This document shows, piece after piece, positions 1-8,935 of a DNA stretch of 64,000 nucleotides. Within the stretch, counting starts at the first letter, position 1; each line of letters opens with the position of its first letter. The stretch spans positions 62,001-126,000 of the forward strand of contig NZ_FUYA01000004.1 of assembly GCF_900167065.1 (NCBI RefSeq), in the 5' to 3' direction. Origin of the DNA: Desulfobaculum bizertense DSM 18034. Its GTDB lineage: Bacteria > Desulfobacterota > Desulfovibrionia > Desulfovibrionales > Desulfovibrionaceae. The notes under the pieces are model-generated. The model worked only from the letters and a program-made list of their open reading frames with translations. It had not been told where the DNA came from and ran no database searches. Position numbers and translations under genes: made by a program.

Positions 1-653
1 CCTTTCCCTATGCGGAATTCCCTCCGCTTCTTCTCCAGCTTATGCAGCAGCCTCGTTTTCATGTGTCGTTTATCACTGGGCGGGCAAGTCATGAACTGCT
101 GCGACTCCTGCGGCTCCCCGTGCAGCCAGAAATCTGGGGCAGTCACGGAGCTGAGCGGCTTTTGCCGTCAGGAGAAGTGACACCATTTTATGACCGAGTT
201 CAGTATTTCCCTGCGTTTGACGCTGCGGTCCGTCTGGCGGGAGAGGCTGGTTTTGTCCTCAATGTGGAGCGTAAGCCTGCCTGTGTTGCCTTTCATTTGC
301 GTTCGCTTCCGGAGGAGGAACGACGTGACGCAGAGCAGTGGGCACTGGCGCATTGGGGCAGGCTGGCCGAACAGATGGAGCTTGAGCTACATGGCTTTGA
401 TGGAGGGCTGGAGCTTCGGGTGCCGGGTATCAGCAAGGGGCGCGCTGTAGAAACAGTCCGGCGTGAGCTGTCGGAGCAGTGCGAAATTTTATATTTTGGT
501 GATGATTTGACAGACGAGGATGCGTTTGAAGCCTTGGGACGTCAGGGGCTGAGTTTCCTCATCCGGCCACGCTTTCGGGAAACGCAGGCGCAGTACTGGC
601 TTCGTCCCCCAAGAGAACTGGCTGGGCTTTTGGAGCGCATACTTGAGTCCTAA
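1..653 (+). CDS. otsB: Trehalose-6-phosphate phosphatase, N-terminus outside window
   Basis: Removes phosphate from trehalose 6-phosphate, the second step of OtsA/OtsB trehalose synthesis in the cytoplasm. The frame is open to the left edge, so the N-terminal DxDGT nucleophile motif of this HAD phosphatase lies outside the window. The visible part has the ITGR segment (HAD motif II region) and the strong C-terminal signature YFGDDLTDEDAF, which holds the Mg-binding aspartates. The ATG at 42 is internal, because the codons before it (positions 3-41) read on as protein. The stop lies 9 bp before otsA, so the two genes form an otsB-otsA operon. Seen: motifs and open frame. Known: family role. 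Confidence in the family is high; the true start is unseen. Confidence 0.9.
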   Translation, partial: FPYAEFPPLLLQLMQQPRFHVSFITGRASHELLRLLRLPVQPEIWGSHGAERLLPSGEVTPFYDRVQYFPAFDAAVRLAGEAGFVLNVERKPACVAFHLRSLPEEERRDAEQWALAHWGRLAEQMELELHGFDGGLELRVPGISKGRAVETVRRELSEQCEILYFGDDLTDEDAFEALGRQGLSFLIRPRFRETQAQYWLRPPRELAGLLERILES

Positions 654-662
654 GGAAATCGC

Positions 663-2132
663 ATGTCACATCCTGTTCGTCTGATTGTTGTATCTAATCG
701 ATTGCCAGTTTCCCTGTGTAAGGAAGGAGAGTGCTGGCATGTAGAAACAGGCAAAGGGGGGCTTATTACGGCTCTGGCGCCTGTTTTGCGCAATAGAGGC
801 GGGGACTGGATAGGGTGGACAGGCGCGGGTGCAGACGTCGACCTGAGGGCGCAGCTAAAAGCCTATTCTAGGCAGGAAGGCTATTCGCTCCACGGTGTGA
901 ATCTGACTGAAGAGGAAGTGCATGATTTTTATCATGGCTTTTCCAACGAGATCATTTGGCCACTTTTTCATGATTTCCCCTCGGCCTGCAATTTTCAGCA
1001 GGCGTACTTTGATGCGTATCTTGCTGTGAACAGGAAGTTTGCGCAGGTTGTTGTCGGGCGCTCAGAGGAAGATGATTATGTCTGGGTGCATGACTATCAC
1101 CTGATGCATCTTGCCCAAAAGATACGAAAGCTTGGAGGAGAGCGGAAGACAGGCTTTTTTTTGCATATTCCGTTTCCTTCGCAGGATATATTTTTGAAAC
1201 TCCCGTGGCGTCGGCAGATGCTTGAGGCTTTGCTGGAGTATGACCTGATAGGATTTCAGACCTTTCGTGATCGCCGGAATTTTATACGTTGTATGAGTGT
1301 CCTGTTTAAGGACTGGCGTCAGTATGGACGGGGTCCTGTTGTTCACCTGTCGAATGGCATCAGGACGATTAAGGTTGGGTACTTTCCGATTAGCATTGAT
1401 TTTCGGGAGTTCTCTACCTTGGCGCGGACCAGAGAGTCGGCGGAGCTTGCCGAGCGGGTCGCTTCCGCATTTCGGCGCAGGACCCTTGTGCTGGGAGCAG
1501 ACAGGCTGGATTATACCAAGGGCATTCCTCAGCGCCTGCTTGCGTTTCGAGCGCTTTTGAAAAAATATCCACAGTTGCGGACGAAAATTTCTCTTGTGCA
1601 GATTGTTGTGCCAAGCCGGGAGCGTGTCCCAGAGTATCAGGCCATGAAGCACCGCATTGAGGGACTCGTCAGCGAAATCAACGGTGAATATTCAGAACCG
1701 GGCTGGGTGCCCGTGTACTATCTCTATCGGAGTTTGAGCCGGGATGAGCTTATTGGCTATTATCGGGCCGCAAGCATTGCTTTTGTAACGCCTTTGCGGG
1801 ATGGTATGAACTTGGTGGCCAAAGAGTTCTGTGCCTGCAATGTCGATGGGAATGGTGTGGTTATCCTTTCTGAGTTTGCCGGGGCTGCGGCCCAGTTTCA
1901 GCGAGGCGCGCTACTGGTAAACCCCTATGATGTTGAAGGTGTTGCAGATGCGCTTTATGCTGCCTGTCAGATGCCTCCTGCAGAACGGCGGCGGAGAATG
2001 CAAAAACTCAAGACCACCGTGCGCAAATATGATATTTACTGGTGGGTCGACTCCTTTCTGGGAGCTGCTTTTGGGAAGAAACTTGAAGACTTCCCGGCAC
2101 AGGAAAGTGTTGACTATGGCCTCAAGGAGTGA
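663..2132 (+). CDS. otsA: Trehalose-6-phosphate synthase (GT20)
   Basis: Transfers glucose from a nucleotide sugar to glucose 6-phosphate to give trehalose 6-phosphate. The protein is 489 residues, the normal length for a single-domain OtsA. It starts with VVSNRLP followed by the glycine-rich KGGL loop, has WVHDYHL in the middle, and has [11 protein letters not shown] near residue 380, which binds the nucleotide sugar. The ATG at 663 follows AAGGAA. The gene sits 9 bp behind otsB, so the two steps are co-expressed. The synthase comes second, the reverse of the E. coli gene order. Trehalose is commonly a compatible solute in bacteria; that role is inferred here. Confidence 0.95.
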   Translation: MSHPVRLIVVSNRLPVSLCKEGECWHVETGKGGLITALAPVLRNRGGDWIGWTGAGADVDLRAQLKAYSRQEGYSLHGVNLTEEEVHDFYHGFSNEIIWPLFHDFPSACNFQQAYFDAYLAVNRKFAQVVVGRSEEDDYVWVHDYHLMHLAQKIRKLGGERKTGFFLHIPFPSQDIFLKLPWRRQMLEALLEYDLIGFQTFRDRRNFIRCMSVLFKDWRQYGRGPVVHLSNGIRTIKVGYFPISIDFREFSTLARTRESAELAERVASAFRRRTLVLGADRLDYTKGIPQRLLAFRALLKKYPQLRTKISLVQIVVPSRERVPEYQAMKHRIEGLVSEINGEYSEPGWVPVYYLYRSLSRDELIGYYRAASIAFVTPLRDGMNLVAKEFCACNVDGNGVVILSEFAGAAAQFQRGALLVNPYDVEGVADALYAACQMPPAERRRRMQKLKTTVRKYDIYWWVDSFLGAAFGKKLEDFPAQESVDYGLKE

Positions 2133-2212
2133 TTTATCCAGCAACAGCCGGGCAGTCACGAGGCTTCGGAAGACCTTGGGCTTGTCCGAGTATTGAGAGA
2201 AATGTGGCGCGT

Positions 2213-3049
2213 ATGTGCCGCGAAAAAGTATATAGCGTGAAAAAAATAGATAGTCCCAAATACGGTCGTTATGCCAAGCGCAGGTTTGGCCAGAACTTTC
2301 TTCAGGATGCAAATATTATCCGTAAGATAGTGGAAGCACTGGAGATTGAGCCTGACGATAAAGTGATAGAGATAGGCCCGGGTCATGGAGCACTTTCAAA
2401 AAAAATTGCTGAATACAGCCCCGCGCTTTATGCTGCTGTTGAATTTGATATTGACCTTGCGCTGGAACTTCGGGATAAATGTCCAAGCATTCAACCGCTC
2501 GCTGCGGATGCACTGACAATCCAGTGGGAAAAGCTTCGGGCGGGTTCTGGGAACTGGAAGCTCATTGGCAACTTGCCATACAATGTCGCTTCCCCCCTGA
2601 TGTGGGAGATCCTGAGCAGGGCGACTGCCGTGAGTCATGCGGTGTTTATGATTCAGAAGGAAGTCGGGCAGCGGATTATCGCGGAACCAGGGTCGCGTAC
2701 ATATGGCGCACTGAGTGTATGGCTTCAGAGCTTTGCTCAGCCTGAGTACCTGTTTACCGTGAGTCCCAACGTTTTTGTGCCTCGGCCAAAAGTGCATTCT
2801 GCGGTGCTTCGGTTTACGCCACAGAATGAAAAAATTGACTTCGAACCAGCGGCACTTTCGGGACTTTTGAAAAAATGTTTCCAAAATCGGCGAAAACAGC
2901 TCGGTAAGATATTGAAATCTTGCTGGAATCAGCATATTCCCCTCTGGCTCGAAAACGAGGGGCTGGATTCGCGGGTTCGACCCGAAGATTTGACTCCAAA
3001 GCAGTTCCAAGCCTTGTCAGGCTTGATAAAAACTGATTTTATGGCTTGA
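2213..3049 (+). CDS. rsmA: 16S rRNA dimethyladenosine transferase
   Basis: Dimethylates two adjacent adenines in the 3' terminal hairpin of 16S rRNA during small-subunit assembly, using S-adenosylmethionine. Seen: RRFGQNFL near the N-terminus, the SAM-binding motif EIGPGHGALS, and the catalytic NLPYN followed by a C-terminal helical domain. The frame is open back to a GTG at 2129 that overlaps the otsA stop, but that would add 28 unrelated residues. I chose ATG 2213, with GAGAGAA upstream, giving 278 residues, close to the usual 270-280. GTG 2237 is a third possibility. The gene directly follows otsA and may be read from the same transcript. Confidence 0.9.
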   Translation: MCREKVYSVKKIDSPKYGRYAKRRFGQNFLQDANIIRKIVEALEIEPDDKVIEIGPGHGALSKKIAEYSPALYAAVEFDIDLALELRDKCPSIQPLAADALTIQWEKLRAGSGNWKLIGNLPYNVASPLMWEILSRATAVSHAVFMIQKEVGQRIIAEPGSRTYGALSVWLQSFAQPEYLFTVSPNVFVPRPKVHSAVLRFTPQNEKIDFEPAALSGLLKKCFQNRRKQLGKILKSCWNQHIPLWLENEGLDSRVRPEDLTPKQFQALSGLIKTDFMA

Positions 3050-3349
3050 CATGTTTGAGAATCTGTTGCCAATGTCGTTGCGGCCCCGAGTCTCTACGCC
3101 ACTGCTGTGACAGGATGATTCTCAGGCGGTTTTATTGGAAAAAATTCTCCAAAGCCCTAGACAGGGTATTCCGATTGCTTTAGGGGCATTAATTGTGCCT
3201 CGCCGAATTCTGACGACTGCACTGTACTCTGGCCTCTGTGCTTCCACGCATGCCTGGACGCTGCGGGTTTGCAGAGCCGGAGAATGAAGTAAACGGAAAT
3301 TGTTTTTTTGGGGAGATAGAGACTAACTTCTATGAGGAGGAATGGACTA
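3050..3349 (+). promoter_or_regulatory. Gene-free leader upstream of HU, with an imperfect palindrome
   Basis: About 300 bases with no credible gene. At 3135-3152 there is an 18-base near-palindrome, TTGGAAAAAATTCTCCAA, with seven of nine arm positions pairing, shaped like a dimeric repressor or activator site. No clear -35/-10 pair was found by eye, so the HU promoter is not placed. The last 20 bases hold the HU ribosome binding site. Confidence 0.3.
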
Positions 3350-3622
3350 ATGACGAAGGCTGACCTGATTGTAAAGATTGCTGAGAAGGCAAACATTACA
3401 AAAGCCAACGCTGAGCGTTCCCTGAACGCTTTCTTGGACACCGTTGAATCCACTCTGGTAAAAGACGGTAAGCTTACCCTCACCGGCTTCGGTACCTTTG
3501 TTGTTGAAGAGCGCAAAGCTCGCTCTGGCCGCAACCCTCGCACTGGCGAGACCATCGAAATTCCTGCTTCCAAGGTCGTGAAATTCCGTCCTGGCAAGCT
3601 CCTGAAAGACGCTGTAAAATAA
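3350..3622 (+). CDS. hup: HU-family DNA-binding protein
   Basis: Small basic nucleoid protein that binds and bends DNA as a dimer. The 90 residues match the HU/IHF fold: an N-terminal helical part starting MTKADLIVKIAE, then GFGTF, then the beta-arm signature RNPRTGETIEIPASKVVKF, which grips the minor groove. The frame is open to an ATG at 3332, but the ATG at 3350 has GAGGAGGAAT at a good distance and gives the standard HU start. Base use favours C-ending codons, as in highly expressed genes. A tiny membrane-protein gene follows 28 bp downstream. Whether this is HU-alpha or HU-beta type cannot be told from one copy. Confidence 0.95.
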   Translation: MTKADLIVKIAEKANITKANAERSLNAFLDTVESTLVKDGKLTLTGFGTFVVEERKARSGRNPRTGETIEIPASKVVKFRPGKLLKDAVK

Positions 3623-3650
3623 TTAAACTGAAGTCTGCAGGGAGGACAGT

Positions 3651-3833
3651 ATGATTCATGGAGAAACGCTGCACAGCGCATTGCCTTGGGATCTGCCCCT
3701 TTGGGCCCCAGATCATGTTGTATTCTTCGGGGCGCTGTACCTTGTGATTGGCATCCTCGGCCTCGCCGTTGGTTATGCCGCTGTTAAAGCTTATATCGAC
3801 ACTGTTGCCGACCCGAAGCCAAACGAACAATAG
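3651..3833 (+). CDS. Small single-span membrane protein, unknown function
   Basis: A 60-residue protein starting at an ATG with a near-perfect GGGAGGACAGT ribosome binding site. The first 25 residues are polar to mixed (HGETLHSALPWDLPLW). A hydrophobic helix follows from about residue 25 to 45 (VVFFGALYLVIGILGLAVGY), and the tail is short and charged. It lies 28 bp behind HU and directly before a strong terminator, so it is probably expressed with HU. I do not recognise a family. The strong translation signal and the terminator right after it argue that it is a real gene. Confidence 0.7.
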   Translation: MIHGETLHSALPWDLPLWAPDHVVFFGALYLVIGILGLAVGYAAVKAYIDTVADPKPNEQ

Positions 3834-3858
3834 TTTTTTGGCCTTGAGACGACTTCAA

Positions 3859-3894
3859 CAGCCCGGCCTGCGTATGCAGCCGGGCTGTTTTGTG
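3859..3894 (+). terminator. Intrinsic terminator after the HU operon
   Basis: A nine-base stem CAGCCCGGC pairs with GCCGGGCTG around a short loop and is followed by a T-rich run (TTTTGTGTTTT). It separates the HU/small membrane protein unit from rpsU. Confidence 0.85.
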
Positions 3895-3932
3895 TTTTAT
3901 GCCCGTGAGGCAAGCGCTTTTTTATGATAAAC

Positions 3933-3962
3933 TTCTTGATCTTTCTGAAAAGAGCGTATAAA
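3933..3962 (+). promoter_or_regulatory. Candidate sigma-70 promoter of rpsU
   Basis: TTCTTG (3933-3938) and TATAAA (3957-3962) are 18 bp apart, about 60 bp before the rpsU start and just after the preceding terminator. The -35 box is weak, so this is a prediction by eye. Confidence 0.4.
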
Positions 3963-4022
3963 AATATGCCTTACTTTTGCGCGGGGCATTCCCCCGTGCA
4001 CCCCCGGAGGAGGTGATTATAC

Positions 4023-4223
4023 ATGCCTGGAGTTCTCCTCGAGGACAACGAGAATTTTGAAATCGCACTGCGTCGTTTTAAGAAGCAGGTCGAAAAAGCT
4101 GGTATCCTGTCTGAGCTGAAGAAGCGTCAGCATTTCGAGAAGCCCAGCGTGCAGCGCAAGAAGAAAGAAGCTGCTGCTCGCAAAAGACTTCTCAAGAAGA
4201 TGCGCAAAATGAACATGAACTAA
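4023..4223 (+). CDS. rpsU: Ribosomal protein S21
   Basis: Small-subunit ribosomal protein that helps start translation. The 66 residues are strongly basic, with the S21 pattern of an N-terminal [16 protein letters not shown] followed by a long lysine/arginine helix. The ATG is preceded by an extended GGAGGAGGTGAT, almost the full anti-Shine-Dalgarno sequence. It heads the block rpsU-yqeY-mutS2-dnaG-rpoD, an arrangement typical of Desulfovibrio and related to the classic rpsU-dnaG-rpoD macromolecular-synthesis operon. A hairpin directly downstream may let rpsU be made in excess over the later genes. Confidence 0.97.
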   Translation: MPGVLLEDNENFEIALRRFKKQVEKAGILSELKKRQHFEKPSVQRKKKEAAARKRLLKKMRKMNMN

Positions 4224-4250
4224 TGATTCCCTTGGGAATCACAGTTTTTT
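4224..4250 (+). terminator. Weak terminator or attenuator after rpsU
   Basis: TGATTCC pairs with GGAATCA around a CTTG loop and is followed by CAGTTTTTT. The stem is only seven pairs, so it may act as a partial terminator that sets the ratio of rpsU to yqeY-dnaG-rpoD transcripts. Confidence 0.6.
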
Positions 4251-4385
4251 GTTCCTGCGAAGGAACCATACAGATTCCGTTTTAAGTTTGCGGGGTGGCG
4301 GCAACGTCATCCCGCATTCCCTTTATTTATCCTTTCTCTTTTACCTGCCCGTGCCTGCGGGTTCCTGGGCGTGGAGTATTACCCT

Positions 4386-4832
4386 ATGAGTCTCCTCAAA
4401 AAAATCGGATCAGATTACATTGCTGCATACAAAGCCAAAGATAAGGACCGTGTGTCTGTTCTTCGCATGCTCAAAAGCGAGCTGAAGAACAAGCAGGTCG
4501 AAACTGGCAACGAACCTTCTGACGCTGAGGTCCTTGACCTTATCACCAAGCAGGTGAAGCAGCGCAAGGAGTCCATTGAGCAGTACAGCAATGCTGGCCG
4601 TGAGGAGCTGGCAGAACAGGAAGCTGCTGAGATGGCTCTGCTGAAAGAGTATCTCCCTGAGGCTCTGACTCAGGAAGAACTCGAAAAGGCCATTGACGAC
4701 ACCATTGCTGAGCTTGGTGCAGAAGGTATGAAAGATATGGGCCGCGTTATGGGGCAGATCACTGCTGCATACAAGGGACGCATTGACGGTAAGGTCGCGT
4801 CTTCTTTGGTCCGCGCAAAACTGAACGCCTAA
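4386..4832 (+). CDS. yqeY: GatB/YqeY domain protein
   Basis: A 148-residue YqeY-family protein. The fold resembles the tail domain of GatB, which contacts tRNA, but the function of free-standing YqeY proteins is not settled. Seen: MSLLKKIGSDYIAAYKAKD, the conserved RVSVLRMLKSELKN helix and the C-terminal GRVMGQITAAYKGRIDGK. The frame is open to a GTG at 4371; I took the ATG at 4386 because GGAG lies about nine bases before it. It stands between rpsU and mutS2, where relatives of this protein are commonly found in Desulfovibrio-type genomes. Confidence 0.9.
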   Translation: MSLLKKIGSDYIAAYKAKDKDRVSVLRMLKSELKNKQVETGNEPSDAEVLDLITKQVKQRKESIEQYSNAGREELAEQEAAEMALLKEYLPEALTQEELEKAIDDTIAELGAEGMKDMGRVMGQITAAYKGRIDGKVASSLVRAKLNA

Positions 4833-4857
4833 TTTTCCTCACTCGGAAAATATTTAT

Positions 4858-7173
4858 ATGGAATCACGTACATATCAGCTTCTTGAGTTTTCCAAGGTTC
4901 TGAATCTTTTTGCAAAATACTGCGTTTCTGAACCTGGTGCCGAACGGGTACGGGCTATTCGTCCGTTTGCCGAACACAAAGATCTCCTGAGCGAACTGGA
5001 ACTGCTGCGGCAGTGGTTGGCCTGGAGAGGGGAAAATCGCTTTAGAGTTGGTAACTTTTTGTCACTGGACGGGCTGTTTCTGTTTTTGGAACGCCCGTCT
5101 GGCGTTCTTGATCTCGACGCTCTCTGGGCGCTTTATGATGTGCTTGGCACAGCAAAAGAGGCACAGGAGCAGATGCAGGATGCAGACGAAGAGCGTTTCC
5201 CACGTTTGCTGGAGCTGTCGTCTTTTGTGTGGCCGCAGAAAACATGGGCCGCACTCAAGCGCTGCCTTGGTCGTGATGGAAACATCCGCGACGAGGCTTC
5301 TCCAGAACTTTTTTCTGTTCGTCAAGAAATTCGCTCCATTCATAACCGATGCTACAAAAAAGTGCGCACCTACCTCGAAGATGAGGGGCTGTCGCACTTT
5401 TTGCAGGATGACTACGTCACGATTTCTTCTGACCGTTATGTCGTTCCACTGAAATCGAACGCAAAAGGTCGGATTCGCGGCATAATTCATGACTATTCCC
5501 AAACAGGGGAAACGTGTTATTGTGAACCGCTTTTTCTGGTTGAGCTGAACAATCAGCTTCAGGATTTGAAGCAGGAAGAGCGCGAAGCAGAGCGTCAGGT
5601 TTTGGCTTTTCTGACGGGCCTTGTTCGTCAGGAGTTCACTGGCCTTGACGACATGTATGAATTTTTGCTGACCTGCGACGTGCTTACGGCAAAGGCCGAT
5701 TTTGCCGCAGAATATGATGCTCGTCCTGTTGAGATTGAAAACAACGCCCCAATGAACCTGATGCAGGTTCGCCATCCCTTGTTGATGAGCACTGGCGATG
5801 CTGTTCCCATTGATCTCGCCTTGCGCGAAGGGCAGCGTGCCCTTGTCGTGAGTGGTGGCAATGCTGGCGGTAAAACCGTTTGCCTCAAGACTTTGGGACT
5901 TGCGGCGCTGATGGCCTTGTGCGGCCTGCCTGTGAGTGCTGCTGAGGGCAGCTCTGTGCCCGCATGGAGCAAGATCGTTGTCATTTTGGGCGATGAGCAG
6001 AGCATTGAAAGCTCGCTTTCAACCTTTACGGCTCAGATAAATCATATATCAAAAGCGTTTTCAGCTATTGACGAACGCACACTTGTGATTATGGATGAGT
6101 TTGGAGCAGGAACAGACCCCAGTCAGGGTGCCGCTCTTGCTCAGGCCGTTGTTGACAGCATCCTTGATCGGGACGCCTGGCTTGGCGTTGCAACACATTT
6201 CCCGGCACTCAAAGCCTATGCATTGAGCAAGCAGGGTGTGCGTGCTGCATCCGTGCTCTTTGATCCCAACAGTAAAAAGCCGCTGTATCAGCTTGCCTAC
6301 GATCAGGTTGGTGCAAGTCAGGCCTTGGACGTTGCTCGTGAGCATGGCCTCCCGGAAGAAATTTTAGACAGGGCACAGCAGTATCTGTTGCTGGATGGCT
6401 CTGACACCTCCAAGACTCTTGAACGCCTGAACGCGCTGGCGGTGGAACGCTCGGAAGAGCTGACCGCCCTGAATAAAGAGCGCCGCAAGCTTCAGGAGAA
6501 GCGGAGCCGGTTCTCGGAACGCTTTGAGCGTGAGAAAAAGGCGCTTATTGATGGACTGCAAAAGCAGTCACAGCAGATTCTGCGTGACTGGCAGGCCAGC
6601 AAGATGAGCCACAAGGAAGCCCGAAAAAAATTGGCCCAGATGCGTCAGGAGCTGGCCGAAAGCAGTTCTGCAAAGACTGCGGCACAGCCTGCGAAAAAAT
6701 CTGATGTGCTGGAATGGGCAGACATCACGCCCGGAATGGTGCTTGTTTATGCCGGATGGGGCAAGACAGGCAAAGTTCAGGAACTGGATGAGCGCAAGAA
6801 GCTTGTCAAGATTGACATGGGTGGCGTTGCCGTCTGGGTGAAGCTCAAGGAGCTTTCCCTTGCACAGGCAAAGGCCAAGTCGCAGAGCATGCACTCTGGG
6901 GCTTCAAGCTCTGCCAAGGTTGACCGTCCGGCATCGCTTTCTCTCGACCTGCGGGGAAAGAGGGCTGATGCCGCCATCGCAGAACTTATGAAGTATATCG
7001 ATGGCGCTGTGCTCTCCGGATACACACGCGTGGAAGTCATACACGGGCGCGGCACTGGTGCCCTGCGTCGTGAAGTGCATGAGTTCCTGAGAACTTTCCC
7101 ACCGGTACAGTCGTACAGCCTTGCACCAGAGGACATGGGTGGTGATGGGATGACTATCGTCGAATTGAACTAA
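4858..7173 (+). CDS. mutS2: Endonuclease MutS2
   Basis: MutS2 of 771 residues. The family acts on recombination intermediates or on collided ribosomes, depending on the organism. Order of parts: the MutS core/lever helices (about 1-300), the ATPase domain with a P-loop near 332-340 and Walker B LVIMDEFGAGTDPSQG, a long charged coiled-coil region (about 520-610), and a C-terminal Smr nuclease domain starting LDLRGKRADAAI and containing IHGRGTGALR. The P-loop reads SGGNAGGKT, where the family usually has GPNTGGKT, so the proline is replaced. No MutS1 mismatch-reading domain is present. The start ATG at 4858 has a weak ribosome binding site. dnaG follows 16 bp later. Confidence 0.95.
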   Translation: MESRTYQLLEFSKVLNLFAKYCVSEPGAERVRAIRPFAEHKDLLSELELLRQWLAWRGENRFRVGNFLSLDGLFLFLERPSGVLDLDALWALYDVLGTAKEAQEQMQDADEERFPRLLELSSFVWPQKTWAALKRCLGRDGNIRDEASPELFSVRQEIRSIHNRCYKKVRTYLEDEGLSHFLQDDYVTISSDRYVVPLKSNAKGRIRGIIHDYSQTGETCYCEPLFLVELNNQLQDLKQEEREAERQVLAFLTGLVRQEFTGLDDMYEFLLTCDVLTAKADFAAEYDARPVEIENNAPMNLMQVRHPLLMSTGDAVPIDLALREGQRALVVSGGNAGGKTVCLKTLGLAALMALCGLPVSAAEGSSVPAWSKIVVILGDEQSIESSLSTFTAQINHISKAFSAIDERTLVIMDEFGAGTDPSQGAALAQAVVDSILDRDAWLGVATHFPALKAYALSKQGVRAASVLFDPNSKKPLYQLAYDQVGASQALDVAREHGLPEEILDRAQQYLLLDGSDTSKTLERLNALAVERSEELTALNKERRKLQEKRSRFSERFEREKKALIDGLQKQSQQILRDWQASKMSHKEARKKLAQMRQELAESSSAKTAAQPAKKSDVLEWADITPGMVLVYAGWGKTGKVQELDERKKLVKIDMGGVAVWVKLKELSLAQAKAKSQSMHSGASSSAKVDRPASLSLDLRGKRADAAIAELMKYIDGAVLSGYTRVEVIHGRGTGALRREVHEFLRTFPPVQSYSLAPEDMGGDGMTIVELN

Positions 7174-7189
7174 AACTGGCGGTAGGTGT

Positions 7190-8935
7190 ATGGCGAAATT
7201 TGATTCGGGTGTCATTGCCGCTATCAAGGCTCGAGTCGATATTGTCGAGCTGGTGCGGCGCTATGTTGATCTGAAAAGGGCGGGGGGCCGGTGGATGGCT
7301 CCGTGCCCGTTTCATCAGGAAACAAAGCCATCGTTCACGGTTCATCCTGACGGCTATTATTACTGTTTTGGATGCCGGGCGTCTGGCGATGCTATTGATT
7401 TTTATTGCCAGATCAACGGTCTTGATTTTCGGGATGGGGTGCTCCAGCTCGCGGATGAGCTGGGAATTGAGATCAGTACTGCAAAGGCTGATCCTGTGGC
7501 AGATGCCCGGCGTCGTCTGAGGCGCGATAGCCTCAAGATGCATGGCATTGCTGCGGAGTTCTACCAGTCCAGTCTCCAGGCTCCTGCTGGAGAAATTGCC
7601 CGAAACTACATAGAGACCCGAGGTCTTTCTCCAGAAACAGTGCAGTCTTTTGGACTGGGATACAGCCCTGACGACTGGCACGCACTGGAAAAAAAACTGC
7701 GCTCCTGCCGGTATTCGCCAGAGATGGCGGCGGCCGCAGGGCTGCTTATGAAAAACGAAAGAGGAAACATTTATGACCGCTTCCGTGGTCGTTTGATGTT
7801 CCCTATTCATAATCTTTCTGGTCAGGTGATTGCCTTTGGCGCTCGTACCCTGACTGGTGATGATCCCAAGTATCTGAACAGTGGCGAGTCCCCTGTGTAT
7901 GTGAAAGGGGATCATCTGTATGGCCTGTTTCAGGCCCGACGGACCATTGCCCATAAGAAATATGCGCTGTTGACCGAAGGGTACACGGACGTCCTGTCTC
8001 TGCACCAGTTTGGTTTTACCAATGCCTGTGGTGTGTTGGGGACAGCGCTGACGCCGCATCAGGTTAAGCGTCTTGGTGGATTCTGTTCTGAATTCACGCT
8101 GGTTTTTGATGGCGATGGAGCCGGGCGAAAAGCCGCACTTCGTTCGAGCGAGATGGTCCTCTCGCAAGGACTCAAGTGTAAGGTCGTTCTTCTTCCTGAT
8201 GGGGAAGACGTCGATAGCCTGCTGCAAACGCAGGGAGCCGAAGCGTTTCAGCTCCTCCTCGATTCGGCTGAGGATGGTCTGAAATATTGCCTCAAGACCG
8301 TTGGCCAAAACTCGACTCGGGAAATTGTGGAGTGGGTCCATAAATTTTTGGAAAGTTTACCCAATCCTGAGTGGAAATCGGCTATAGTCTCTGAGGTCGC
8401 ACTGAATATCGGCCTGAATGAACATGAATTACGAAGCCGACTACGAGTTTCGGGCAAGGTTTCTGGAACTCGAGAAAATATGCCTGAAAACTGTGCTGGT
8501 GCGAAACGCCGCGTAAGGTCGTCCACCAGAGGAGAAAAGCTTGACCGCCAGCTCATGCGGTTTGCCGTACGGAATCCCCAGTATGTGAGGGATTTAGAAT
8601 CACGAGGCATGGGGGAAGCTCTTTCGACTCAGTTTGCATTGGGGCTGTGGGATAAAATGGCTGCCAACCCGGATTCTGATGTTTTTCCTGAGCTTTCAGA
8701 CCTGGAAAAACGGTACTGGGTTGAATGCCGCGTTAAAGGTACAGATAGCGAAGAAGAGGTACAGCGTGAATGGTGCGAAATGTGTGAGCACCTTGAACGT
8801 GTCCGTCTGAAGCATCAGCAGAAATTCTCCATTGACGCGTTGCGCATGGCGCAGATGAATGGAGATCAGGCAGAAGTCGCTCGGTTATTACAGCTGCAGC
8901 AGGAGATTTTAGGGAGGCTAGATGAGCAACATTAA
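7190..8935 (+). CDS. dnaG: DNA primase
   Basis: Makes RNA primers at the replication fork. The 581 residues show the N-terminal zinc finger with ligands C39, H42, C59 and C62, the catalytic core with a TOPRIM domain ([12 protein letters not shown], then [11 protein letters not shown] with the metal-binding acidic residues), and a C-terminal helicase-binding region. The C-terminal part after about residue 430 is weakly conserved, as usual in DnaG. The ATG at 7190 follows GGTAGGTGT. The 3' end overlaps the start of rpoD by 14 bases, which implies translational coupling of primase and the main sigma factor. Confidence 0.97.
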   Translation: MAKFDSGVIAAIKARVDIVELVRRYVDLKRAGGRWMAPCPFHQETKPSFTVHPDGYYYCFGCRASGDAIDFYCQINGLDFRDGVLQLADELGIEISTAKADPVADARRRLRRDSLKMHGIAAEFYQSSLQAPAGEIARNYIETRGLSPETVQSFGLGYSPDDWHALEKKLRSCRYSPEMAAAAGLLMKNERGNIYDRFRGRLMFPIHNLSGQVIAFGARTLTGDDPKYLNSGESPVYVKGDHLYGLFQARRTIAHKKYALLTEGYTDVLSLHQFGFTNACGVLGTALTPHQVKRLGGFCSEFTLVFDGDGAGRKAALRSSEMVLSQGLKCKVVLLPDGEDVDSLLQTQGAEAFQLLLDSAEDGLKYCLKTVGQNSTREIVEWVHKFLESLPNPEWKSAIVSEVALNIGLNEHELRSRLRVSGKVSGTRENMPENCAGAKRRVRSSTRGEKLDRQLMRFAVRNPQYVRDLESRGMGEALSTQFALGLWDKMAANPDSDVFPELSDLEKRYWVECRVKGTDSEEEVQREWCEMCEHLERVRLKHQQKFSIDALRMAQMNGDQAEVARLLQLQQEILGRLDEQH

